Assembly: GCF_000092825.1 (NCBI RefSeq)
Contig: NC_014168.1
Location: 2,285,946-2,349,945 of the forward strand
Source of the DNA: Segniliparus rotundus DSM 44985
Lineage (GTDB): Bacteria; Actinomycetota; Actinomycetes; Mycobacteriales; Mycobacteriaceae
Reading direction: 5' to 3'
DNA length: 64,000 bases
Shown: positions 8,068 through 15,345 of the stretch, piece by piece
Layout: each line of letters begins with the position of its first letter
Position numbering within the stretch: the first letter of the stretch is position 1
Notes under the pieces: generated by a model
Databases searched by the model: none
The model's input: the letters and a program-made list of their open reading frames with translations, nothing else
Told to the model about the DNA's origin: nothing
Program-made: the position numbers and the translations under genes

Positions 8068-8663
8068 CGCGCTGGAAGCGCTCCTGAAGCCACGGCCTGG
8101 GCGAGGCTCGGCGCGGCGCGGTCGCGGTCGGACCGCAAGAAATCGATCGTGCGGCCGCGGGAGTCCGTGCGCGGCCAGGCGATCGCGAGCGCGGGGTCGA
8201 GCGCGTCGAGCGCCCGCTCACGCCCAGGGTCGTACTCTTGGGAACAGAGATACGTCAGAACTGTGTCGTCCTCAAGAGCGAGGACGGCGTGGCCGAGCCC
8301 GGCCGAGAGCAGCACAGCGTTGCGCCGCTCGCCGCTGAGCAGCACCGCTTCCCAAGCGCCGAACGTCGGCGAGCCGGAACGCACATCCACCACCACGTCG
8401 AAAGCCATCCCCGAAGTCGCCGTCACATACTTCTCTTGGCCGCCTTCGAGCGCGCCGTCCGGGCTGAGGGCCAGGTGGACGCCGCGCAGCACCCCCGCCT
8501 TCGAAATGGAGCAGTTGCACTGGGCCGTCGTGAAATCTCGACCGGTCGCCTCGCGAAGGGCGCTCGCCCGGAAAAGCTCCGCGTTCACGCCCCGGTCGTC
8601 AGGATGCAGCTCCGGGATGATCTCCCAGGCTCCCGCGATGGGCAATTCCCGCCACTGCGTCAT
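8064..8663 (-). CDS. rmlC: dTDP-4-dehydrorhamnose 3,5-epimerase
   Basis: This is the third enzyme of dTDP-L-rhamnose synthesis. Rhamnose is part of the disaccharide linker between arabinogalactan and peptidoglycan. The protein has 199 residues and a cupin fold. Recognisable residues are the catalytic His63 in GVLRGVHLAL, the QEKYVT segment near residue 76 and a tyrosine in VLTYLCSQEYDPGRE. The start is ATG with AAGGAG 9-10 bases upstream. It lies 15 bases downstream of rmlA on the same strand, so the two are co-transcribed. rmlD is not in the window. Confidence 0.95.
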   Translation of the reverse strand: MTQWRELPIAGAWEIIPELHPDDRGVNAELFRASALREATGRDFTTAQCNCSISKAGVLRGVHLALSPDGALEGGQEKYVTATSGMAFDVVVDVRSGSPTFGAWEAVLLSGERRNAVLLSAGLGHAVLALEDDTVLTYLCSQEYDPGRERALDALDPALAIAWPRTDSRGRTIDFLRSDRDRAAPSLAQAVASGALPAR

Positions 8664-8678
8664 GTGGTCCCGTCTCCT

Positions 8679-9560
8679 TCACTGTCGTCGCGGATGGCTC
8701 AGCAGCCCCGCGAGGTACGCGCCGTACCCGGAGTTCGCATGCGCCCGCGCGGCGCGTTCGAGCTGTTCGTCGTCGATCAACCCACGCCGCCAAGCGACTT
8801 CCTCCGGACAACCGATGCGCACCCCTTGGCGCTCCTCGATCACCCGCACATAGTTCCCTGCCTCCAAGAGGGAGTCGAAGGTGCCCGCGTCAAGCCACGC
8901 CGACCCTTTGGGCAGAACCCGGACACAAAGCCGCCCCGCCGTGAGATAGGCGCGGTTCACATCGGTGATCTCGTACTCCCCCCGGGCGGAGGGCCGCAGC
9001 TCGCGGGCGATGGAGACGACGTCGTTGTCGTAGAAGTACAGCCCGGTGACGGCGTGCTTGGACTTCGGCCGCGCAGGTTTCTCCACGAGGTCTGCGACGG
9101 CGCCGTCCTCGCCCCATTCCACCACGCCGTAACGGCCGGGGTCGGACACCTCGTACGCGAAGACGACTCCCCCCCGCACCACCCCTGCGGTGTGGCCCTC
9201 GAACTCGGGCTCGAGGCCAGGACCGGCGAGAATGTTGTCACCGAGGATGAGCGCGACGTCGCCGCCGCCGATATGGCCCTCTGCGATGATGAACGCCTGG
9301 GCAATGCCTTTCGGCTCAGCTTGCTCGGCGTAGCTCAACCGCACGCCGAACTGCTCGCCGGAGCCGAGGAGCCGCGTGAACGCCGGAGCGTCCTGAGGTG
9401 TGGTGATGATGAGGATGTCAGTGATCCCCGCGCTGATGAGCGTGGTCAGCGGGTAGTACACGAGCGGCTTGTCATACACCGGAAGAAGCTGTTTGCTCAC
9501 GCCCAACGTGATCGGGTGCAGCCGGGAGCCTGCGCCACCGGCGAGGATGACGCCTCGCAT
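8679..9560 (-). CDS. rmlA: Glucose-1-phosphate thymidylyltransferase
   Basis: This is the first enzyme of dTDP-L-rhamnose synthesis, joining glucose-1-phosphate and dTTP. The 293 residues match the usual length. The N-terminal nucleotide-binding loop is MRGVILAGGAGSRLHP, followed by SKQLLPVYDKP. EKPARPKSKHAVTGLYFYDN and GSAWLDAGTFDSLLEAG are typical later motifs. The start at 9560 has TATTCT six bases upstream, indicating a leaderless message that continues into rmlC. It is transcribed divergently from rmlB, so the 205-base gap carries both promoters. Confidence 0.96.
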   Translation of the reverse strand: MRGVILAGGAGSRLHPITLGVSKQLLPVYDKPLVYYPLTTLISAGITDILIITTPQDAPAFTRLLGSGEQFGVRLSYAEQAEPKGIAQAFIIAEGHIGGGDVALILGDNILAGPGLEPEFEGHTAGVVRGGVVFAYEVSDPGRYGVVEWGEDGAVADLVEKPARPKSKHAVTGLYFYDNDVVSIARELRPSARGEYEITDVNRAYLTAGRLCVRVLPKGSAWLDAGTFDSLLEAGNYVRVIEERQGVRIGCPEEVAWRRGLIDDEQLERAARAHANSGYGAYLAGLLSHPRRQ

Positions 9561-9566
9561 AGGGAA

Positions 9567-9572
9567 AGAATA
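9567..9572 (-). promoter_or_regulatory. -10 element of leaderless rmlA-rmlC transcript
   Basis: Minus strand reads TATTCT, six bases, then the rmlA ATG at 9560. Confidence 0.6.
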
Positions 9573-9664
9573 TCAGCTCGCCCGCGGCGCGACACGGCTC
9601 GCGGCGCGGCGGCGCACGAGGACACGCAGCGCGGACGGGCTCTGAGGGACTGGGCCCATTCTGA

Positions 9665-9670
9665 GATACT
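9665..9670 (+). promoter_or_regulatory. -10 element before the rmlB leader ORF
   Basis: GATACT lies exactly six bases before an ATG at 9677, the same spacing as at other leaderless genes in the window. Confidence 0.45.
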
Positions 9671-9676
9671 GGGCGT

Positions 9677-9769
9677 ATGCAGTCTCTCGTGAGAGTCCAC
9701 CGAACACCTCCGTCCGAGAAAGGCTCGCTCACACCAGTGTCGGCCGACGCGGGCGGGGCGCCGCGATGA
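9677..9769 (+). CDS. 30-residue leader peptide overlapping rmlB
   Basis: The frame ATG 9677 to TGA 9769 encodes MQSLVRVHRTPPSEKGSLTP followed by ten more residues. Its stop overlaps the rmlB ATG by four bases (ATGA), so rmlB, which has only GC-rich sequence and a weak ribosome site upstream, could be translated by coupling. A -10-like GATACT six bases before the ATG suggests leaderless translation. No homologue is recognised. The alternative is that it is chance coding in the rmlB leader. Confidence 0.45.
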   Translation: MQSLVRVHRTPPSEKGSLTPVSADAGGAPR

Positions 9770-10773
9770 AGCTCCTCGTGACTGGCGGAGCCGGGTTCAT
9801 CGGGGCCAATTTCGTGCGCCGGACCCGCCACACCAGGCCCGATGTCGAAATCGTCGTCCTCGACGCGCTCACCTACGCCGGGAGCCTCGACACGCTGGAG
9901 GCAGTCCGGGAGGACATCGCGTTCGTCCACGGCGATGTGACGGACGAAGGCGTGGTGGACGATTTGGTGCGCGACTCGGACGCGGTCGTGCATTTCGCCG
10001 CCGAAACGCACAACGACAACGCGCTCGTGCGCCCGGGCGCGTTCGTCCACACCAACATCATCGGCAGCTTCGTGCTTGCCGAAGCCGTCCGGCGACATGG
10101 TGTGCGCCTGCACCAGGTGTCCACGGACGAGGTCTACGGGGACCTTGAGCTCGGCGAGGACCGGCGGTTCGCCGAAGGCGACGCGTTCAACCCGTCGAGC
10201 CCCTACTCGGCCTCGAAAGCGAGCGGCGACCTTTTGCTGCGCGCATGGGCGCGCTCCTTCGGGATCGAAGCCACCATCTCGCACTGCACGAACAACTTCG
10301 GCCCCTGGCAGCATGTGGAGAAATTCATCCCGCGCCAGATCACGAACCTGCTCACCGGCACGGCGCCCAAGGTGTACGGGGACGGGAGACATGTGCGGGA
10401 CTGGATCCATGTGGACGACCACAATGACGCGGTGTGGGCGATCCTGGACCGGGGCGCCCCTGGGCGCACGTATCACATCGGCGCTGGCAACGAGCTGGGC
10501 AACCTCGCTGTCGCGCAGCTGTTGTGCGAGCTGGTCGGCGTGGACCCGGAACGGATCGAGCTGGTGGCAGACCGGCCGGGCCATGATCGCAGGTACGCGT
10601 TGGACGCGAGCAGGGTGACGGCGGAATTGGGATGGAGCCCGAAGAAGACCGATTTCCGCGCGGCGCTGCGCGAAACAGTCGACTGGTATCAGGAGCACCA
10701 GCACTGGTGGGCCAAGGACAAGTCCGGCGTCGAAGCGGACTACGCGCGTCGGGAGCAGACCACCCGTGGTTGA
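9766..10773 (+). CDS. rmlB: dTDP-glucose 4,6-dehydratase
   Basis: This is the second enzyme of dTDP-L-rhamnose synthesis, an extended SDR that uses NAD+. The protein has 335 residues. The nucleotide-binding loop GGAGFIG is at 7-13, the catalytic T120-D121-E122 in STDEVYGD is present, and Y147/K151 lie in PYSASKASGD. NNFGPWQHVEKFIPR and DGRHVRDWIHVDDH are family signatures. The gene is divergent from rmlA-rmlC and preceded by a small overlapping leader ORF. It overlaps the next gene by eight bases, so the coiled-coil protein downstream is in the same transcript. Confidence 0.96.
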   Translation: MKLLVTGGAGFIGANFVRRTRHTRPDVEIVVLDALTYAGSLDTLEAVREDIAFVHGDVTDEGVVDDLVRDSDAVVHFAAETHNDNALVRPGAFVHTNIIGSFVLAEAVRRHGVRLHQVSTDEVYGDLELGEDRRFAEGDAFNPSSPYSASKASGDLLLRAWARSFGIEATISHCTNNFGPWQHVEKFIPRQITNLLTGTAPKVYGDGRHVRDWIHVDDHNDAVWAILDRGAPGRTYHIGAGNELGNLAVAQLLCELVGVDPERIELVADRPGHDRRYALDASRVTAELGWSPKKTDFRAALRETVDWYQEHQHWWAKDKSGVEADYARREQTTRG

Positions 10774-12040
10774 GGGCGCCCCTCAAGAGCAACGGGACCT
10801 GGCGCGCGTCGTGGCGGACCTGGGCGAGCAGAACGCGCAGAACAGGAAGCAATTCGCCCAGACCCGGCTGGTCGCCGAACGGCTTTGGGAGCTGTGGACC
10901 GGGGAGGCCGCCGCCCTGCTCGGCGCGGAGTGGGAACTGGCCGACGGCAGAGCGCGGGCGCTGCTGGAGGAGGAACCCGCAATCCTGGCCTTGTTGCCGA
11001 TCGCGGCGGCGGACCAGTTGTCGCCGATCGCGGCGGCGGACCAGGCCGAGGCCGCGGAACATGAGGAGTGGGGGGAGGCGGAACTGTTCGAGCTCCTGCG
11101 CTGCGCGGCCGAGCGTTTGCAAGCCCAAGAGCAGGAGCTCGCCGCAACCTTGGCCGCGCGAGCGGAACTGATCGGCCAGCTGGAGCTGCACATGGGCGAG
11201 GACGGCTCCGCATACGCGGCGGAGCACCGGCGTTGGCTGCGACGAGCCGAAGACGTCGTCCAACGGCTCAGCGACCTGGGCGCGGGCGCGCACGGAGCCC
11301 ACGACGCGTACACGCGGGCCGGCCAGCTGAACACACGCATGTTCCGCGCGGACCTCTTCGCCGGCGACGAGCCAGCGCCCCAAAGCGCCGACACGGGCCC
11401 GCACTTGCACGGGCAGCTCTCCCCCGCGGGTTTCTACGCCCTCGCGGACATGCTCGTGGCCTCGACCGGGCGACTGCTCAAAGCGCTGATCGCCGCCGCG
11501 CTGGCGTTGGAGGGGCTCGGGCCGCTCGCCCGGCGGCGAGAGCACGAGTGGGCGCAACAATACGACCAACGCTCCCAAGCGGTGTTCCTGCTCGCTGGGG
11601 ACTGCCTGCACGCCTTGGGCTTGCTCACCCGGTCGGTCCGCCAAGCTGGCCGAAATTGGGAGATCGCCGAGTTCAACGCCGGCGGCGGACGCGGCCTCCT
11701 CCCCGAGGCGGCGAAAGTCAAAGAGGTGGTCGATCTGCGGATAGCCCCGCCCCCGTCGGCGTTGGCGCGCGGGGGCGGGGAATCCGAGCGCAGCGCGGCG
11801 CAGAATGCCGCAGCCATATGGCGGGCGCTCGCCGCCGAAGTCGAAGCCTTGGACAAAGCGCTGATCGCCGCAAGCGGCTATGACTCTGCGGAGGGCGAGG
11901 CGCTGCAATCAACGCTCGCCCGCATCGCGAGCCGCATCGCGGCGGCGCACGACGGCGCGGCAGAGGTCGCGGATCTGTGCCTGGACTTGGCGGCCCGCCG
12001 CCAGCTGCCCTGGTGGCGGCGGGGCAGGCTCAGCCGCTAG
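10766..12040 (+). CDS. Coiled-coil hypothetical protein in rmlB operon
   Basis: A 424-residue protein not recognised as any family. It is Ala, Glu and Leu rich with long predicted helices, for example EQNAQNRKQFAQTRLVAERL and RLQAQEQELAATLAARAELI, and has no signal peptide or clear membrane segment. The GTG start at 10766 lies inside the rmlB end, an 8-base overlap that implies translational coupling. A 21-bp unit is tandemly repeated at 10997-11017 and 11024-11044 (period 27), giving PIAAADQ twice. The 3' end overlaps the convergent acyltransferase by 11 bases. A structural role linked to envelope sugar metabolism is only a contextual guess. Confidence 0.7.
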   Translation: MVEGAPQEQRDLARVVADLGEQNAQNRKQFAQTRLVAERLWELWTGEAAALLGAEWELADGRARALLEEEPAILALLPIAAADQLSPIAAADQAEAAEHEEWGEAELFELLRCAAERLQAQEQELAATLAARAELIGQLELHMGEDGSAYAAEHRRWLRRAEDVVQRLSDLGAGAHGAHDAYTRAGQLNTRMFRADLFAGDEPAPQSADTGPHLHGQLSPAGFYALADMLVASTGRLLKALIAAALALEGLGPLARRREHEWAQQYDQRSQAVFLLAGDCLHALGLLTRSVRQAGRNWEIAEFNAGGGRGLLPEAAKVKEVVDLRIAPPPSALARGGGESERSAAQNAAAIWRALAAEVEALDKALIAASGYDSAEGEALQSTLARIASRIAAAHDGAAEVADLCLDLAARRQLPWWRRGRLSR

Positions 12041-12770
12041 TTTTTTTCTTGCGCTCGATGTCTGCCAATGCCTTCGCAAGCGCCTCGCGCTCGGCGGCTT
12101 TGCTCTCCCATGCCTCTTTGCGGTTCTTGACCGCCTTGGCGGGAGCTCCGACAGCGATGGAGAAGTCCGGCACTTCGCCCTTGACCACAGCATGGGCGCC
12201 GAGCACGCAGCCCCGGCCGACGATGGTGCCCCGCAGCACGCTCACCTTCGTGGCGATCCAGGTGTCGGGGCCGATCCGCACTGGGCTTTTGACGATGCCC
12301 TGGTCTTTGATCGGCATGGCGATGTCGTCGATGACATGGTCGAAGTCGCAGATGTAGCACCAATCCGCCACCAGCACCGAACCGCCGATCTCGATGTCCA
12401 GGTAGCAGTTCACAACGTTGTCCTTGCCGAAGACCGTCTTGTCCCCGATCTTCAGCGACCCGTCGTGGGCGCGGATCGCGTTGCCGTCTCCGATATGGAC
12501 CCATCTGCCGATTTCCAAGCGGGCAAGACCAGGGCTGGCGTGGATTTCCACCCCTTTGCCGAGGAACACCATCCCTCGGGTGACCACATGCGGGTTCAGG
12601 AGTTTGAATTTCGCGAAACGGGCGTATCGGACCAGGTACCAGGGGGTGTAGGCGCGATTGCGCAGCACCCATCTCAAGGAGTCGGCGGTCAGAAATTTCG
12701 CCTGCTTCGGATTGCGTCGCCGCGCGCCGCGCCACCGGTCGCGCAACGGGGCGTTCCACATACTCGTCAT
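12030..12770 (-). CDS. Hexapeptide-repeat acyltransferase (Rv3034c-like)
   Basis: This is a 246-residue protein with a left-handed beta-helix made of imperfect hexapeptides (about 70-205): IGRWVHIGDGNAIRAHDGSL, IGDKTVFGKDNVVN, VRIGPDTWIATKVSVLRGTI, VGRGCVLGAHAVVKG. This fold is typical of CoA-dependent O-acetyltransferases. The C-terminus is a charged helix (EAWESKAAEREALAKALADI). In mycobacteria the matching gene (Rv3034c) neighbours the PQQ-propeller gene Rv3035 near methylglucose lipopolysaccharide genes. The propeller gene is also close here, which supports orthology. The substrate is unknown; acylation of a polysaccharide is inferred from context. Confidence 0.75.
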   Translation of the reverse strand: MTSMWNAPLRDRWRGARRRNPKQAKFLTADSLRWVLRNRAYTPWYLVRYARFAKFKLLNPHVVTRGMVFLGKGVEIHASPGLARLEIGRWVHIGDGNAIRAHDGSLKIGDKTVFGKDNVVNCYLDIEIGGSVLVADWCYICDFDHVIDDIAMPIKDQGIVKSPVRIGPDTWIATKVSVLRGTIVGRGCVLGAHAVVKGEVPDFSIAVGAPAKAVKNRKEAWESKAAEREALAKALADIERKKKTSG

Positions 12771-12876
12771 ATCGGGGAAAAGAGTAAAGCAACAGACCCT
12801 TTTTCTTCCAGCCGGAGGGCGCCCTCGGCGCCTCGTCCGCCCGAGGCCCTTGTTCTCCGGCGGCGTTTTCCGGGGC

Positions 12877-12882
12877 TAGAAT
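12877..12882 (+). promoter_or_regulatory. -10 element of leaderless glycerate kinase gene
   Basis: TAGAAT, six bases, then the ATG at 12889; no Shine-Dalgarno is visible. Confidence 0.6.
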
Positions 12883-12888
12883 CCAAAG

Positions 12889-13956
12889 ATGCGGGTCGTC
12901 ATCGCGCCAGATTCGTTCGGCGGCACTTTGTCCGCGCCGCAGGCCGCGAGGGCGGTCGCCGACGGCTGGCGGGCGGCGCGCCCCGGAGACGAAGTGGTCC
13001 TCGCGCCGCAGTCCGACGGGGGCCCCGGTTTTGTGGACGTGCTCGCAACGCAGTTCGGCTCCTGCAAAACAACCTTCGTCCAAGGCCCGCTCAATGCGGC
13101 GACGAAAGCCCGCTGGCTGGTCGACGCGCGCGGCGACGCGGACCACCTGGTCGGGTATCTGGAGTGCGCCCAGGCCTGCGGGCTCCACCTGCTCGATGGG
13201 CCGCCAACCCCAGAAACCGCTTTCTCCGCCCACAGCCGCGGCGTCGGCCAGCTGATCGTGGACGCGCTCGACTACGGTGTGACGACTCTCGTCATCGGGC
13301 TCGGCGGCTCGGCCTGCACCGACGCTGGCGAGGGCATGCTCACCGTCCTCGGCGGACTGTCCCAAGCCAGGGGCATTATCGCCGGGGTGGAGCTGATCGC
13401 AGCCACCGATGTGGAGCATCCGCTGCTCGGCGAATTCGGGGCCGCGCGCGTGTTCAGCCCCCAAAAAGGCGCCGACGGGGCCACTGTGGCGGCTCTGGAG
13501 TCCCGGCTGACCGCGGCGGCGGCCGAGTTCCGCCGCGTCGTCCAACGCGACGTGGCCGAATTGCCAGGGGCCGGTGCCGCGGGCGGCCTCGGGGCCGCGT
13601 TGTTCGCGTTGGGGGCGTCGCGCCGCTCCGGAGCGGCCTTGATCGCCGAACGAACCGGGCAGGACGCGCTGCTCGCCCGAGCGGACCTGGTCATCACCGG
13701 AGAAGGCAAGCTGGACGAGCAGTCGCTGCGCGGGAAGGTCGTCTGCGCGGTCGCGAAAGCAGCAGCCCAATGCGGGACGCGGACCATCGCGCTCGCGGGC
13801 CAGGTGCAGCTGGACGCGTCACGGGCCGAAGCCGCCGGCCTTGCCGCCACACACTCGCTGAGCGAGTTCGCGGGCTCGGTCGAACTGGCCCTCTCTGACG
13901 CCCGAGGCCAACTCCAAGCCCTCGCCGAGCACGTCGCTTCCGCGTGGCGCCCATGA
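12889..13956 (+). CDS. Glycerate kinase (GlxK/GarK type)
   Basis: This enzyme phosphorylates D-glycerate with ATP. The 355 residues match family length. Conserved segments include APDSFGGTLSAPQAARAVADGW at the N-terminus (read to residue 27), LGGSACTDAGEGML in the centre, GAGAAGGLGAALFALGA, and GEGKLDEQSLRGK near the C-terminus. The start at 12889 follows a -10 hexamer by six bases, so the transcript is probably leaderless. It is flanked by the divergent acyltransferase and the propeller lipoprotein 18 bases downstream, which has its own -10 element. The physiological source of glycerate is not evident from the neighbours. Confidence 0.9.
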   Translation: MRVVIAPDSFGGTLSAPQAARAVADGWRAARPGDEVVLAPQSDGGPGFVDVLATQFGSCKTTFVQGPLNAATKARWLVDARGDADHLVGYLECAQACGLHLLDGPPTPETAFSAHSRGVGQLIVDALDYGVTTLVIGLGGSACTDAGEGMLTVLGGLSQARGIIAGVELIAATDVEHPLLGEFGAARVFSPQKGADGATVAALESRLTAAAAEFRRVVQRDVAELPGAGAAGGLGAALFALGASRRSGAALIAERTGQDALLARADLVITGEGKLDEQSLRGKVVCAVAKAAAQCGTRTIALAGQVQLDASRAEAAGLAATHSLSEFAGSVELALSDARGQLQALAEHVASAWRP

Positions 13957-13961
13957 GCAAG

Positions 13962-13967
13962 TAGGCT
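13962..13967 (+). promoter_or_regulatory. -10 element before propeller lipoprotein gene
   Basis: TAGGCT, seven bases, then ATG at 13975. It lies within the 18-base gap after the glycerate kinase stop. Confidence 0.45.
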
Positions 13968-13974
13968 TTCTCCG

Positions 13975-15234
13975 ATGCGCCGGATCCTCGTCTTGCTATT
14001 GCTCGTGGCCGGGTTGGCCGCATGCCAGGACGACGCATGGGTGCGCCGGGGTTACTCTGCGGGCTGGCCGGCAGCCCGAGGGGACAGCCACAACTCGGGG
14101 CGCACCGACCAAGAGCCTCCGCGCAAGCTCGCCGTCCTCTGGACCCGGCCGCTGCTCGGGCAGGTCTACGCCCAGCCGTCCGTTTCCTCCCGAGGGTTCG
14201 TCGGGGTCGCCGCGCGCACGGAATCAGGCTGCAACACGTTCTCCTTCGACATCGAAGCCGGGCGCAAACGCTGGTGCCTGCGCCGCTTTTTCGGCGTGGA
14301 GCTGTCCACGCCCCTGGTGGACCAATTCGACACCGTCTACCTCGGGCAGGCGGGGCTTATCGCGGCTTTCGCGCAAAACGACTCGGTGAAGTGGAGCGAC
14401 CCGGTCCTGGGCACGCCGATCGGCTCCGCGCTCACCTCGGACGGGAATCTGCTCGTCGTCACCCATCTCGGGCAGATCGAAGTCGTGAACTCGATCAACG
14501 GCCAGATCGTCAGCCCGCCGGTGGAACTCGTCCCGGTCGCGGACCGGGCGGACGCCGCGCACGGCCTCGCGGACTGCGCAAGCCGAGGCCCGCAGTGCCC
14601 CGTCGCCTCCCAGCCAGCGTACGACCCCGGCTCAGGCCGCTTCGTGTTCAGCTTCTGGCCGCCCGGAGCCCCTGCCGCGCAGCTCGTCGGCATGCGATAC
14701 AACGCGGCGGACAAAACCCTGCGAGTGGACTGGCGGGCTCCGGCGGCGCATCCCGGCCCGCTGGGCATGCCGGCGATCACCGCGGACGGCAGCGCTGCGA
14801 TCGCCATCGACGCCGCAGGCGTGCTCTCCGCGCACCGGCTGAGCGACGGGACGCAACTGTGGCGCACGCCGACCGGGGCGGCCGGCACGAGCGTGCTGGC
14901 CGCCGCTCCGAACGGGACTGTGGTCATTGGCGCAGGCTCCGCCGCGGCCCCGCTCGCCGCGTACACGGGCACAGGGCAGCTGTGGCGGCGAGACGACCTG
15001 CGCTGCCTCTCGCCTGCCACCCTGACCGCAGAGCACGACGGCCTCGTCTTGGTCGTGTCCGCCGACGGCAAAGGCTCAGCGCTGGTGCGTTTCGACGCCG
15101 AGACGGGCGCGACCCGCGAGACGACCGAACTGCCCGGCCTGCCGCCCGCCCCGTCGGCAGGGATCTCCGTCGCGCCGGGCGGACAACTCGTCTTCGCGCA
15201 GGGCGGACAACTCGTGGCATTGGGCGAGCGGTGA
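13975..15234 (+). CDS. PQQ-like beta-propeller lipoprotein (Rv3035-like)
   Basis: This 419-residue exported lipoprotein has a signal peptide ending in lipobox GLAAC (Cys about 17). Repeated beta-blade segments follow, such as AYAGT/VYAQPSVSSRGFVGVAA, FSFDIEAGRKRWCLRRFF, TVYLGQAGLIAAFAQND, and AIDAAGVLSAHRLSDGTQLW. These are typical of PQQ or WD40-like propellers without clear cofactor residues. Its M. tuberculosis counterpart by motif and neighbourhood is Rv3035, of unknown function. Transcription probably ends in the paired hairpins at 15290-15341, shared with the convergent gcvP. Confidence 0.8.
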   Translation: MRRILVLLLLVAGLAACQDDAWVRRGYSAGWPAARGDSHNSGRTDQEPPRKLAVLWTRPLLGQVYAQPSVSSRGFVGVAARTESGCNTFSFDIEAGRKRWCLRRFFGVELSTPLVDQFDTVYLGQAGLIAAFAQNDSVKWSDPVLGTPIGSALTSDGNLLVVTHLGQIEVVNSINGQIVSPPVELVPVADRADAAHGLADCASRGPQCPVASQPAYDPGSGRFVFSFWPPGAPAAQLVGMRYNAADKTLRVDWRAPAAHPGPLGMPAITADGSAAIAIDAAGVLSAHRLSDGTQLWRTPTGAAGTSVLAAAPNGTVVIGAGSAAAPLAAYTGTGQLWRRDDLRCLSPATLTAEHDGLVLVVSADGKGSALVRFDAETGATRETTELPGLPPAPSAGISVAPGGQLVFAQGGQLVALGER

Positions 15235-15289
15235 CATTTTTTCCAGCCGGGTAAGGAACCGGGCGGGAAGCGGCCCTCTGGCTGGGCGC

Positions 15290-15341
15290 GCGCACGCCAA
15301 CGCAGGGCGTGCGCTCACCTTCGGGGCCGCGCGGCCCCGAA
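15290..15341. terminator. Double hairpin between convergent genes
   Basis: Two perfect stems lie between the propeller gene stop (15234) and the gcvP stop (15346): 9 bp at 15290-15298/15306-15314, and an 11-bp palindrome at 15320-15330/15331-15341. The position suits bidirectional termination. Confidence 0.65.
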
Positions 15342-15345
15342 GAGG

